Positions 28,018-37,287 are shown, counted from the stretch's first letter. The stretch: 64,000 bases of DNA from Affinundibacterium fentianense (GCF_018139545.1 NZ_JAGSPJ010000006.1:310001-374000), one strand, 5' to 3'. The notes: a model not told the origin generated them from the letters alone. A program made the numbers and translations.

Positions 28018-28034
28018 TGCACGAGGACGGTGCA
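28018..28034. promoter_or_regulatory. NtrC-type enhancer site 2
   Basis: TGCACGAGGACGGTGCA has perfect TGCAC/GTGCA arms. Its centre is 42 bp from site 1, four helical turns, so two NtrC dimers would sit on one face of the DNA. Both sites are preceded by ACGTT. Confidence 0.75.
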
Positions 28035-28331
28035 GCGACGCAAGATTTTTAACTTGTGTAAACCTACTTCGTGCGCTGCTGACAATACCATGTGTCCTTG
28101 ACGTACCTCTCAGAGATGACATCAGCCAATTGCCCGAACTAGGGCACTTATACCCCTGTATTGGCAGAATTGAATGTCTCTCTGGCATTCTAGACTGTTG
28201 TGAAATCGCGTTGGAAGTTTGTCCGACAAAACGGAAGCGGGTTCTTGGGTTGAATGTCCCAAGTCTAAATTGGGTCGAAAAATCCGAGTCAAGTAAATGG
28301 GTATAAGTGATCACGAACGAGAGAGCGACGT
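28035..28331. other. Upstream region of the carboxylate-amine ligase
   Basis: About 300 bp between the NtrC-type sites and the next gene. Open frames on both strands here are unlike known proteins and I do not call them. I find no second sigma-54 element pointing to the plus strand. The promoter of the ligase pair is not readable. Confidence 0.35.
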
Positions 28332-29471
28332 ATGATACATGGCATTACTTTAGGTGCAGAAGAGGAATTGCAGATTGTTGATCAACACAGTCTTGAGCTG
28401 GTCCCTCACGATTTTGAGCGCGGCCAAGCAGAATTTCCGGATCAAAACGGTAGTTCCTCATGCGAACTTCATAAAGCCGTTGTCGAATTACAAACACCGA
28501 TCTGCACAACACCCGATCAAATTGTCGCCAGTGTTGCCTCGATGCGCGAAATTATTCGGCTGCGAGCCCAATCCCAAGGCCAAAGGATCTTATCCGCTGG
28601 CGTGCATCCATTTTCGAATTGGAAAGAACAGGAAATTAATAAAGATCATCTGAAGCATCAGCACTATATACGTCTGGTGGATGAATACGCAGACATTATG
28701 CGAAGTTTGGTCTCGTATGGATTTCACGTCCATTTGGGACTGCCATCGGGCATTCCGCCAATGCCAATTTTCAATTCTTTGCGCAATAGTTTGGCGGCAG
28801 TACTGGCCATTTCACTGAGCTCGCCTTTCTATGAAGGGCGCGATACAGGCATGCAAAGTTGGCGTCATTCTATGCTAGATCGTCTTCCAAGAATGGGGAC
28901 CCCTGATATATGGCAATCGGAGGAAGAGTACTTTGGGCATATTCAACTCCTGAGAAAAGTTGGCACACTCGAAGCTCAGCATGGGATGTGGGAAGATCTG
29001 CGACTTCATCATCGATATCATACTTTGGAAGTCAGAATTTGTGATGCGACTCCGTCGCTCGATCACATTTGGCTAATTACGGCATTGCTGCAATGTGAGG
29101 TCGCTTGCCTCGTACAGGATTACCAGAATGGATCGTTGCCAAAGCCGCTATCCCGCGCTTGTCTTGAGGAGAATAAGTGGCGTGTACGTCGCCGTGGTCT
29201 TGCCGCGTGCTTGATCGATTGGGGCAGTGAAGAATCGGTGAGTTTAGTCGATTATTTTACCCATTGGTTGGCACGCATAGAAAAAGTCGCGCGACAATTG
29301 CAACTATTTGAAAGCATACAAGAGAAAGTCCAGGCGCTTTTTTTACAAGGCGCATCGGCGGATATTCAGCGAGGTATTTTTCAGCGCTCTGAAAACTATC
29401 AAACTCTTGTAAAACATTTGATTCATGCAACGGAAGAGGCACAATTTGCTCCTACGTCCTACTTACAATAG
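28332..29471 (+). CDS. Carboxylate-amine ligase, GCS2/YbdK family
   Basis: A 379-residue glutamate-cysteine-ligase-like enzyme. The family beginning GAEEELQIVD, the SSCELHKAVVELQTPICTTPDQ segment, GFHVHLGLPSG and the late HHRYHTLEVRICDATPSLDHIW are clear landmarks of GCS2. E. coli YbdK has weak gamma-glutamylcysteine synthetase activity, and most relatives have unknown amine and acid substrates. The last 47 bases overlap the next gene, so the two are tightly coupled. GAGAG precedes the ATG. Confidence 0.9.
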   Translation: MIHGITLGAEEELQIVDQHSLELVPHDFERGQAEFPDQNGSSSCELHKAVVELQTPICTTPDQIVASVASMREIIRLRAQSQGQRILSAGVHPFSNWKEQEINKDHLKHQHYIRLVDEYADIMRSLVSYGFHVHLGLPSGIPPMPIFNSLRNSLAAVLAISLSSPFYEGRDTGMQSWRHSMLDRLPRMGTPDIWQSEEEYFGHIQLLRKVGTLEAQHGMWEDLRLHHRYHTLEVRICDATPSLDHIWLITALLQCEVACLVQDYQNGSLPKPLSRACLEENKWRVRRRGLAACLIDWGSEESVSLVDYFTHWLARIEKVARQLQLFESIQEKVQALFLQGASADIQRGIFQRSENYQTLVKHLIHATEEAQFAPTSYLQ

Positions 29472-30726
29472 TCGAAAGCCTATTCGCCCTAATACTACTG
29501 CGGAGCGAACCTTTTTTGGGCAAGATGCATCTTCGCATCCTCTGCATCCACGTAGTTTTGAGTTGATGCAGACTGCGCCGCATTCCAAGCATACTATGCA
29601 TCACGGTTGGGCGGAACGGGCGGGAACTGCTGATACCTCTTACCATCGATTGCCCAAGGATCTGACACTTTTTTCCGAGTGGCCTGTGATTGCATCCCAT
29701 GCTTTGCAGCAAAGATTGTGTACCCGACTCAATGCTCTGTGTGCCACGTTGGGACCCCATTTGCAAGCTGTAAGGACGCTGGAAAAAGGCTGGAAGCAAG
29801 CGCATGAAGCCGACGTTTTAACGGTTGATTATGCGATAGTCGAGGATGGAAATGGTTGGGATATTCGCTTAGTGGAGTTTCAAGCTTTCACTTCGCTGTT
29901 GAGCACCGGATTTCGCTTGCACCAACTACACAGTGATCTTTGGCCGGAACTTGCGGATTGTCCACCTTGGCATGATGTGGGTTGCGACGCTGAATGGCTA
30001 CAGAATGCTCGTGAATGGGTGGTCGGGGGCAATTCGCCAGCCTTGCTGGAACATCAAGTTTGGCAGCGCGGAACCTTGTTCGATCTGTATGCAACTTCCT
30101 TGTTGTGGGATGTTCCGATTGTGGAGCCGCATCAAGTCGAGATCGACGCACAAGGTCGCTTGTTCTCCATTCTCAATGGAAAACGGAACCAACACGACCA
30201 AATCCTAAATCGCCTTATATTGAATGAATTACCTACTGAGCATCCTTTTCTTGAGAACATCAAATCGGCTCAGCTTAGGTGGCATAGTCACCCTGAGTGG
30301 TTCTTTCTAGTTCAAAAGGGGCTGTGTGCAGATCTTAAGATTCCATTTGAGCCAAGAAACGTGAGAGCCGATGCATGGCGTGAATTGGGCATCAATCCCG
30401 AACATCTTGTAGCCAAAAAAATGGATTCCTGTGGCGGTAAGGATTTGCTACTTAGCCCCAATGCTAAAGATTTGGACCAATTGGATTTCGCGAAAAATTG
30501 GCTAGTACAGCCTCGTTATACACCATATCCCATAGCCGAAAATAGCCAGGGCGATGCGGTCTTTGCAGAGATTCGATTGATTGTGCGATTAGATCCGGTT
30601 AAAGCACCTTGGATTGCCATGCAAATTGTTCGTATGTATTGCGCCGAACAAGCTTCTGCTAGTTTTTTTAAGGGCCGAGAAGGTGAAGGTGCGACCATCT
30701 TGCATACGCCGCCAAGTTCGGAATGA
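29425..30726 (+). CDS. ATP-grasp-like protein coupled to the GCS2 ligase
   Basis: A protein of up to 433 residues with no family I can name securely. The middle and C-terminal parts have ATP-grasp features: LVEFQAF, a possible nucleotide-binding lysine stretch VAKKMDSCGGKDLLLSP, LVQPRYTPYPI, and a metal-site-like FAEIRLIVRLDPVKAPWIAMQIVRMYC. It looks like a peptide- or amide-forming enzyme. The first 47 bases overlap the GCS2 gene. The exact start is uncertain: the ATG at 29425 has no ribosome site, and the ATG at 29566 is a shorter alternative. Its coupling suggests that both enzymes build one small product. Confidence 0.6.
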   Translation: MQRKRHNLLLRPTYNSRKPIRPNTTAERTFFGQDASSHPLHPRSFELMQTAPHSKHTMHHGWAERAGTADTSYHRLPKDLTLFSEWPVIASHALQQRLCTRLNALCATLGPHLQAVRTLEKGWKQAHEADVLTVDYAIVEDGNGWDIRLVEFQAFTSLLSTGFRLHQLHSDLWPELADCPPWHDVGCDAEWLQNAREWVVGGNSPALLEHQVWQRGTLFDLYATSLLWDVPIVEPHQVEIDAQGRLFSILNGKRNQHDQILNRLILNELPTEHPFLENIKSAQLRWHSHPEWFFLVQKGLCADLKIPFEPRNVRADAWRELGINPEHLVAKKMDSCGGKDLLLSPNAKDLDQLDFAKNWLVQPRYTPYPIAENSQGDAVFAEIRLIVRLDPVKAPWIAMQIVRMYCAEQASASFFKGREGEGATILHTPPSSE

Positions 30727-30950
30727 GCGATAAACAATCGACGTCAAGATCTTCAATCGAGATCTCTTCGAGACCTTGTTATTGCGTGCAATTCTCGTTT
30801 TATTCCTGTCAAAGCACCGCAAAGCTTTTTCTTTTAAGTACGCAGCGTTGCGCAAGTTAGTGTTCTGCTAGAGAAGTCGTCGCACCTCTCACACTGGCAT
30901 AGTTCATGACAACGCGATTCGCAACATCGCGTGACAGATGCAAAATTTCG

Positions 30951-30971
30951 CCGCTTTCTCGACAAGCGGCA
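30951..30971 (-). terminator. Possible hairpin terminator after roxA
   Basis: GCCGCTT and AAGCGGC pair perfectly around a 7-base loop, 28 bp after the roxA stop. The following T-tract on the minus strand is short, so confidence is limited. Confidence 0.45.
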
Positions 30972-30999
30972 TTGTCAATTCGCCTTAGATCTATGCTGC

Positions 31000-32172
31000 T
31001 TATTCTTGATCTTCAAAATACCAGTAGCCCAAGTTGACCCACTCAGTTAATGTCGTCAACAAATCCGCGCAATCTGATTGACCATCCGATGGAATGAGTT
31101 GATCTTTGAGGTCGGACCAAGTTAATCGCTCTTGATCACAAATGAGGCTTATCGCATTTGAGTCGAATGCCTCAAACTGATAGCATTCACCGTTCACGTA
31201 GCAGATTCTCTGTTCGACTTGATCTTCGAAATAAAAACATCGTAGACCACCCGTCCGCTTTAGATCTTGTAGTTGGAGTTGCGCAAGTAGATCGACTTCA
31301 GTATAGGGATCGTCAAGCTCTTGTAAATCGAGTAGACATTTAGTTCTTGTTAAAAAGCTTCCGATAAACTTCGTGATTAAAGTTTTGTCTTCAAGAACTG
31401 CGCGCATTTGATTTTGGATTAAATTAAAATCTTGGCTGTTGATGAGTCCTTGATGGCGATGGATCTGTCGCCCAGCGTCACTGATCAGCGTATTGCCTAA
31501 ATCCTGATCAATTAGGTAGTCCGCTAAACCACTGAGCATATCTCGGGCGGACTTGCTCCTGAAACCAACTGAAAAACTCATTGAGGTTTCAAGCGAGACG
31601 CCATCATGTGGGAAGCCAGGCGGAATATAGAGTATATCGCCAGGGAGTAGTTCAACATCGATAATCGGTATGAATGGATCTGTATGTAAAAGTGCGGGAT
31701 GCGCCGCAAATTGACGATGCGTCCCTTGTTCGCCGACGCGCCAGGTACGTCGACCCGAACCTTGGCAAATAAAGACATCGTATAGGTCAATATGGGGACC
31801 AACCCCGGCACCAGGCGTCGAATAACTAATCATGACATCGTCAAATCGCCACTTAGGAATAAATGAAAAGACTTCGACTAAGCGCGCAACTTCAGGCGAC
31901 CAATGATTGACTGCTTGCACAATCAAGGTCCACGCAAGATTGTCTACGTGTTCATATGATTCAAATGGGCCTGCTTCGGCTTGCCATTCGCCATCTTTTT
32001 TGTAAATCAATCGCGATTCCACATTATCTTCGCAAGCCAAACCGGCGAGATCGTTTGGACAGATAAGATCAGCAAATTCAGGAAATCCTAGTCGAATGAC
32101 GACAGGTCGCTGTTGCCAATAGTTTTGGAGAAAATCTTCTAGAGTGAATGTTGAAAAGTGGAGTTTTAGCAT
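31000..32172 (-). CDS. roxA: Ribosomal oxygenase RoxA/YcfD-like (JmjC cupin, uL16 arginine hydroxylase)
   Basis: A 390-residue JmjC-type 2-oxoglutarate oxygenase. FTLEDFLQNYWQQRPVVIR is the typical opening. The iron ligands are in GPHIDLYDVFICQGSGRRTWRVG (HxD) and in the later FPHDGVS. The C-terminal winged-helix region follows (RLTWSDLKDQL). E. coli YcfD hydroxylates an arginine of ribosomal protein L16. The assignment to that substrate is by family. A hairpin lies downstream. Confidence 0.9.
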   Translation of the reverse strand: MLKLHFSTFTLEDFLQNYWQQRPVVIRLGFPEFADLICPNDLAGLACEDNVESRLIYKKDGEWQAEAGPFESYEHVDNLAWTLIVQAVNHWSPEVARLVEVFSFIPKWRFDDVMISYSTPGAGVGPHIDLYDVFICQGSGRRTWRVGEQGTHRQFAAHPALLHTDPFIPIIDVELLPGDILYIPPGFPHDGVSLETSMSFSVGFRSKSARDMLSGLADYLIDQDLGNTLISDAGRQIHRHQGLINSQDFNLIQNQMRAVLEDKTLITKFIGSFLTRTKCLLDLQELDDPYTEVDLLAQLQLQDLKRTGGLRCFYFEDQVEQRICYVNGECYQFEAFDSNAISLICDQERLTWSDLKDQLIPSDGQSDCADLLTTLTEWVNLGYWYFEDQE

Positions 32173-32499
32173 AAGTGTTTTCGCGCTGTAGCTCAGTAAA
32201 TTTCTGGATGTTGGGATGGAAGTACAAGAAATGAAACTTGTAGCACAGGGATGCGTAGTCCTTATGTATGTAGATCAAAGTCTGTTCAGTTTGTCGTGTC
32301 ATGACAGTTTTTTGACATGTAATAAATAAGTGAAATAAATCTTGTTTCTTCTTTCATACGAGGAGGGAGGCCAGCACGATTGTGCGCGTGGTAAGTCGAT
32401 GGCGTCAGTCATCTTCGACAATGGGAGGCGTATGGTATGCATTTTGCTGAGGTGAACTCTGTCGCTTAGTGACTCGACTCAACAGACAAGGACAACATC
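32173..32499. other. Divergent region upstream of roxA and the unassigned gene
   Basis: About 327 bp without a gene. It contains a TGTCATGACA palindrome (32297-32306) and, just beyond it, a TTGACA at 32312-32317 with AT-rich sequence about 16-17 bp on, a candidate plus-strand promoter. Both are weak evidence. Confidence 0.35.
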
Positions 32500-33114
32500 A
32501 TGAATATCCAGCTTAATTTTATTAATCTCTCTAACGATCAAAATAACTCCGATGTGCTGATATTTGCTAAGAATATTGCTGACATTGAAAATGCAAATCA
32601 CATCGCTTGGACGGTCATCAAAAATTGCGGTCAAGGAGATTCCCATCCTTTTGTCTATCCTATTGACTCGAGTATCGGCGCGAGTGACAGCTGGGGCAAC
32701 TACACGCCACAATTTCCCGTCAATCAAGGGGAAGCTTTTGAAATGGTATTGACCAAGTCCGGCGATCAACTACGCACAGTCGGCGTCACGCATAACCCGA
32801 ATGCGATTGAACTGTTGAATAACTTAAATCGTGGAGCGATTAACGCTTATGTCTATAAATCTGGCCGATTGTTTGCTAGTAAGTCGAATCTCGCACCAGG
32901 GCAAAAAGCAGTGTTTCAATTTAATCCTACGATTTGGATAGGCGTCGCATCACAGGTTGAGCAGGGGGAGGTTTTGAATTCTGCCATCATCTCAGAAATC
33001 AATACTGAAATTAGTCTATTCGGGATTCGGAGCGCGGATATCGTGATGACCGGTGGCGGCAGCGGTCCAGACGCGAAAGAATTCCAATTTATGCTACAAA
33101 ATGTGGTGATGTGA
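32500..33114 (+). CDS. Conserved hypothetical protein, beta-rich, 204 aa
   Basis: I recall look-alikes in Burkholderiales and other proteobacteria but no assigned function. The protein has no signal peptide and is rich in beta-forming segments: MNIQLNFINLSNDQNNSDVLIFAKN, WTVIKNCGQGDSHPFVYP, SIGASDSWGNYTPQFPVNQGE and a strongly patterned end, FNPTIWIGVASQVEQGEVLNSAIISEINTEISLFGIRSADIVMTGGGSGPD. The gene has AAGGA seven bases before the ATG. It stands alone with the membrane gene downstream. Short repeats (GGAGCT/AAGGAGCT) follow the stop at 33125-33155. Confidence 0.65.
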   Translation: MNIQLNFINLSNDQNNSDVLIFAKNIADIENANHIAWTVIKNCGQGDSHPFVYPIDSSIGASDSWGNYTPQFPVNQGEAFEMVLTKSGDQLRTVGVTHNPNAIELLNNLNRGAINAYVYKSGRLFASKSNLAPGQKAVFQFNPTIWIGVASQVEQGEVLNSAIISEINTEISLFGIRSADIVMTGGGSGPDAKEFQFMLQNVVM

Positions 33115-33299
33115 GTCTGCTGATGGAGCTAAAGGAGCTTAGTGAGCTAGGGGAGTGCAGATTCAAACTGACTTACCATATTGGTTCGAGGTGTCGCGTT
33201 AAGCCGTTCTATCGAGATTAGCGAGTGACTCGCTTAACATGGCAATATGAAAAACTCTTAAAATGGATGCTTTGAGATTCCACCTTAGGCGTCTATTTT

Positions 33300-34145
33300 A
33301 TGTCAAAGATCAAACCACGAAGTCATCGCACTACCCAACCTAGTCGAGCGCAGTTAGTTGCGCGTTGGCGGACTTATCTTGAGAAAAATACTAACCCACG
33401 TTTGCAAATGATGCTGATTGTTGCATTGACAGGGATGTTAGGATTTCTTGGGACATTTCTTCTCTTCCATTTAGGTATGCACGCAATGTGGTTGCGATAC
33501 TTTTGCGCTTTTTGCTTTGCTTATATCGGTTTTATTTTGATGTTACGACTATGGTTGAGTTTGGATAGGCATGGTTTATTGGAGGGTGGCGTTGATGCTG
33601 CTGATTTATTGATCAACGCTGGGCATGGCCATTCGATTTCGTTGGAGCCGACAGCCAACTCGTTACAGGGCGGCGGCGGTGATTTTTCGGGTGCTGGTTC
33701 AAGTACATCGTTTGAATCTGCGAGCAATGTCTCGACACCGTCATTATTTGGGGGAACAGGCGAGGAAGGTGCGAAGTCAGTATCGAGCCTCGCTGATGCC
33801 GATGATATCTGGGTTCCTATTGCCCTGTGTGCCTTAATTTTGGCAATCTTGCTGTCCACGCTCTACGTCGTCTATTCCGCTCCGATGTTGCTTGCTGAGT
33901 TGATGGTGGATTTTTTGTTGACGACCGGGTTTTATCGGCACTTGAAGAAACAAGCAGATGGGACATGGCTTAGGACGGCGGTTCGCAAGACGATCTGGCC
34001 ATTTTTGTTCACCGGATTGGTTGTCAGTTTAGCCGGTTGGATTCTACAAACATCAGCGCCGGGCGCGCAAAATCTGTCACAGGTACTGAGTTTCCATGCT
34101 TCCACTTCAAGTGACCAGTCGACGCAATCAAAGTCAATTCAATAA
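33300..34145 (+). CDS. Hypothetical membrane protein with a Gly/Ser-rich loop
   Basis: A 281-residue protein with a basic N-terminus, two helices (about residues 40-60 and 65-85), a long glycine/serine-rich soluble stretch (GGGGDFSGAGSSTSFESASN, about 120-150), and two or three helices later (about 175-200 and 235-255). The tail is polar. I know no family. It resembles small integral proteins with a disordered loop. It ends at a strong bidirectional terminator. No clear ribosome site precedes the ATG. Confidence 0.6.
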   Translation: MSKIKPRSHRTTQPSRAQLVARWRTYLEKNTNPRLQMMLIVALTGMLGFLGTFLLFHLGMHAMWLRYFCAFCFAYIGFILMLRLWLSLDRHGLLEGGVDAADLLINAGHGHSISLEPTANSLQGGGGDFSGAGSSTSFESASNVSTPSLFGGTGEEGAKSVSSLADADDIWVPIALCALILAILLSTLYVVYSAPMLLAELMVDFLLTTGFYRHLKKQADGTWLRTAVRKTIWPFLFTGLVVSLAGWILQTSAPGAQNLSQVLSFHASTSSDQSTQSKSIQ

Positions 34146-34276
34146 ACGATCAAAATTAGTTCAACTCCTACCTTGGGTAGAGCGCAGTGCGTTCAAGCTT
34201 ATTGATAATTCTGTTGTCTAATTCGGAGACATTTGACTTATATATTTTGGTGAATTTCACGAGCTAGCATTTGTTT

Positions 34277-34315
34277 AAAAAAAAAGTCTCCTTGACTTTG
34301 CTAGGAGACTTTTTT
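34277..34315. terminator. Bidirectional terminator
   Basis: AGTCTCC pairs with GGAGACT around TTGACTTTGCTA, with an A-run before and a T-run after. It separates convergent genes. Confidence 0.9.
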
Positions 34316-34343
34316 GTGTCGCGCTTATCGCCGATGGTGATGG

Positions 34344-35699
34344 CTATTTAAGACGAGTTTGTGCTTCGCTAATGAGGTCTTTGTAGGTATTGAGTATCCT
34401 ATCCCAAGAGTCAAAATGTTCATCGTCTTTGATTGACCATTTACCGCGCAATCCATCTTTATTTTTTTCACTAACAATTTTCAAAGAGTAGCGTAGTGGG
34501 GAATCACTGATTCTTTTGAGTATGACCCGTGTGCGCACAACGGATTCGTTGGTTTCATTTTGCCCCCACGTTTTAATCTGCCATGCGGTCCGTAAATAGC
34601 CCGTTTGACTGTCTGAATTATCGAGAACATCGAAATAATTGAGGACGATCGATGAGAGTAGCTTCCAAGCTTGTTCTTCCTTTAATTTCTTCCCGACTTC
34701 GATGGTGAAATTGACATTCGCTTGGTCGCTCGCAGTCGAGGCGGCATAGGAGCCGTCGGGGCGGAGTACGACGTTTTCTTCTAAGGGTGGTTCCACTTCA
34801 TTGGGCTTCGCACAATATTCTTGGAGGAAAGTGAGAAAGCCAGTTTGCTTAATTTTGACCATCGTACAGCTGCCAAATGGAACCTGAACAGCCATGCTAC
34901 CTGTGCCGACGGCTTTTTCATTGACATAAATTCTGGCCTCCTCGGGACCTGAAACTTTGACGAGACGACCTTTGAGCACGAATTTATCAAACAGGGGAGG
35001 TTCGGGTTGACCGTCTTTATTGCAATACTCTTTGGTTTCATTCATCCAGCCATTTTTTCTGGCAGAGAGTTTCGCGCAACTACCACGTTTGACGATGAAA
35101 TCGAGGTCTCCTTCGCCGAGTTTTGCATCGTTGCTAAAGAGTTCGACTCCTTCGCCTGCGGTGGTAATTGATACTTTGCGGTCTTGTAATTCAACACGGT
35201 CTTCGATCGGTGGTAATTCTCCGCCGCGATCCCAGCGGTAGATCCGTTTGATTGTCGCAAATCCGGGTTTCACGATCTCGATCGTGGTTGTTTGACCTTC
35301 GTCGACTTCGACTTCGTAGGAGCGATTCGCACGGTATTCACCGTTGATCAAGATCTTCGCGTCATAGGGAAGAGCAGTCAACTGAACCACACGCTTAGTC
35401 AGGAAAATATTGAAAACTTTGTCGGGATAGTCAGCCTCACTGGAAAAGCTCCGTACGCTATCGCGATAGCCATCTTGACGTACGACGATGGTATTCGAAT
35501 CATTTTTCTCTAGTTTTAGTTTTGCAGTTCCTACACCTATGGGCACCAAGGAATTATCTTGAGCCTTTTTCTTGTAGATGGTGGCGCTTGATGGGGTCGC
35601 GACGATATCTAATGTCGTCCCAAATAATGAGAAAAATTGTGCCTGTGCAGGATTGCTCAAAGTAAGCAAAAATAATGCGCCAAACAATAAATATCGCAT
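34344..35699 (-). CDS. Secreted PEGA-like repeat protein
   Basis: A 451-residue exported protein. The signal peptide ends at NPAQA and the mature part begins FFSLFG. It then has four PEGA-like beta repeats of about 70-80 residues. Their landmarks are IVATPSSATIYKK, VQLTALPYDAKILINGE, VSITTAGEGVELFSND and VKVSGPEEARIYVNEK. Repeats 3 and 4 each carry a cysteine pair (GSCAK...EYC; GSCTM...EYC). The last 120 residues are a different domain without a name. PEGA repeats are thought to bind cell-wall or surface structures. GGGAGAG sits eight bases before the ATG. Confidence 0.75.
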   Translation of the reverse strand: MRYLLFGALFLLTLSNPAQAQFFSLFGTTLDIVATPSSATIYKKKAQDNSLVPIGVGTAKLKLEKNDSNTIVVRQDGYRDSVRSFSSEADYPDKVFNIFLTKRVVQLTALPYDAKILINGEYRANRSYEVEVDEGQTTTIEIVKPGFATIKRIYRWDRGGELPPIEDRVELQDRKVSITTAGEGVELFSNDAKLGEGDLDFIVKRGSCAKLSARKNGWMNETKEYCNKDGQPEPPLFDKFVLKGRLVKVSGPEEARIYVNEKAVGTGSMAVQVPFGSCTMVKIKQTGFLTFLQEYCAKPNEVEPPLEENVVLRPDGSYAASTASDQANVNFTIEVGKKLKEEQAWKLLSSIVLNYFDVLDNSDSQTGYLRTAWQIKTWGQNETNESVVRTRVILKRISDSPLRYSLKIVSEKNKDGLRGKWSIKDDEHFDSWDRILNTYKDLISEAQTRLK

Positions 35700-35958
35700 A
35701 GTAAAACTCTCCCTGTGAATTCAATGGCTGGCACCAGCCTCGCAGCTTTTGAATTTATGTTGTGTGTTGATATTGAATGGCTGGCTAGTTATCGTTTGTC
35801 AGGTCCATTTGCAGGCAAGTAGCCGCGAGTTCGTGCGAGATAAATGCTAATGCAAGATGATCGGAATCAAGTATTGCATAATGGTCACTCAAGCTCAAGT
35901 CATTTGCCTAAACCCCGTGCTGTTTCCTCCTTCTTTGCACATAGCTAGGTCGTTTATC

Positions 35959-37287
35959 TCAGTGTAGTTTGATCCGTGGATTGCGTACGCGGTCAATCGT
36001 TTCTGCCCAAGTTGACAGCCAAGTATGGAACCAGCCATTGACCGCAACTTGGTGGTGTTTGTGTAAGGACCAATACATCCATTTTGCAAGTGTTCCTTCA
36101 ATAAAGACAGAACCACTTGCAATTGCTCCCATCAGACTGCCAACCGTACTGTAGTTGCCAAGTGAGACCAAAGAGCCGTGATCCTTGTAGTGAAATTCTT
36201 GGAGTGACTTTCCTTCGAGTAATCGACATAGCGAATCGGCTAAGCAACTGGCTTGTTGATGAGCAGATTGCGCTCGTGGTGGAACGTTGGGTAAACCCTC
36301 TCCTTGTGGGCACGCAGCGCAGTCCCCGATTGCAAAAATCGCCGGATCTTGTGTAGTTTGTAACGTGTTCTTTACGATGAGTTGGTTCAAGTGGTTGCTC
36401 TCTAAACCATCGATACCATTTAAAAAATCGGGTGCTTTGATTCCGGCGGCCCAAACGACTAGTCCGCTGGGAATAAACTGACCGCTTGCTAAAGCGACCC
36501 CTTCTTGCGTCACTTCGATTACGCGCTCATTCGTGTGAATTTCAATTGCAATACTGCGTAACTCTTTTGCAACCGCAGCGGAAAGTCGCTCCGGGAGCAT
36601 TTGTAATAGACGCGGCGCAGCATCGACGATAACGATACGCAAATCTTTTTCTGGATCGAAATTGACCAGCCCATAGTTTGACAGTATTTTTGTGGTCATA
36701 TGCAATTCGGCAGCAAGTTCAACGCCAGTCGCCCCGCCTCCAATAATCGTGACCGTAAAACGTCCTGTGCCTGCCGTTTGCTGTTGCGTTTGTGCGCGTA
36801 GACACTGATCGATCAGTTTTTGGTGAAAACGCTCGGCTGCCTTTAGCGAATCGAGCATGATGCAGTTTTCTTTCGCTCCCTTCGTGCCAAAATCATTGGT
36901 TTGACTTCCAAGTGCAAGGACGAGATGGTCATATTGAATCGCCTGTTGTGGCAACAACTCTTTGCCGTCCCCATCTAAAGTGGGGGCAAGGTAGATTTCC
37001 TTGGTTTCGCGTGATAAGTCCAGCATGCGGCCCAATCGAAAATGAAAATGATTACTGCGCGCTAGTGCGAAATATTCACGCTCATCTGCATGACTGTCCA
37101 ACGTTCCCGCTGCAACTTGATGGAGTAAGGGCTTCCACAAATGGGTGCGACAGGCATCAACCAGTGTGATCCGTGCTTTACCACGTTTTCCTAAACGTTT
37201 GCCCAAGCGTACGGCTAATTCCAGTCCACCAGCGCCTCCGCCAACAATGATAATGTGTGCTAGTGCTGCTCCTTCTCTAATGTTCAT
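35959..37287 (-). CDS. ndh: Type II NADH dehydrogenase (NDH-2)
   Basis: A 442-residue FAD/NAD two-dinucleotide-domain flavoprotein. The FAD motif is IIIVGGGAGGLELAVRLG, the NAD(P) motif VTIIGGGATGVELAAEL, and the second FAD motif AIFAIGDCAACPQGE. The C-terminal helix (KWMYWSLHKHHQVAVNGWFHTWLSTW) is the membrane-attaching quinone-site region typical of NDH-2. It feeds electrons from NADH to quinone without proton pumping. AAGGAT precedes the ATG. A short inverted repeat TTGAAA-ATCTA-TTTCAA lies 18-34 bp upstream at 37305-37321. Confidence 0.92.
   Translation of the reverse strand: MNIREGAALAHIIIVGGGAGGLELAVRLGKRLGKRGKARITLVDACRTHLWKPLLHQVAAGTLDSHADEREYFALARSNHFHFRLGRMLDLSRETKEIYLAPTLDGDGKELLPQQAIQYDHLVLALGSQTNDFGTKGAKENCIMLDSLKAAERFHQKLIDQCLRAQTQQQTAGTGRFTVTIIGGGATGVELAAELHMTTKILSNYGLVNFDPEKDLRIVIVDAAPRLLQMLPERLSAAVAKELRSIAIEIHTNERVIEVTQEGVALASGQFIPSGLVVWAAGIKAPDFLNGIDGLESNHLNQLIVKNTLQTTQDPAIFAIGDCAACPQGEGLPNVPPRAQSAHQQASCLADSLCRLLEGKSLQEFHYKDHGSLVSLGNYSTVGSLMGAIASGSVFIEGTLAKWMYWSLHKHHQVAVNGWFHTWLSTWAETIDRVRNPRIKLH

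Noticed and set aside
27985-28314. Two ~100-residue frames (one per strand) upstream of the GCS2 gene
   Set aside because: Neither resembles a protein, neither has a ribosome site, and the region carries the NtrC-type sites instead.
28966-28984. TTGGCAC-like sigma-54 motif inside the GCS2 gene
   Set aside because: The GG-N10-GC spacing fits by chance, but it lies deep within a coding region with no gene starting just downstream.
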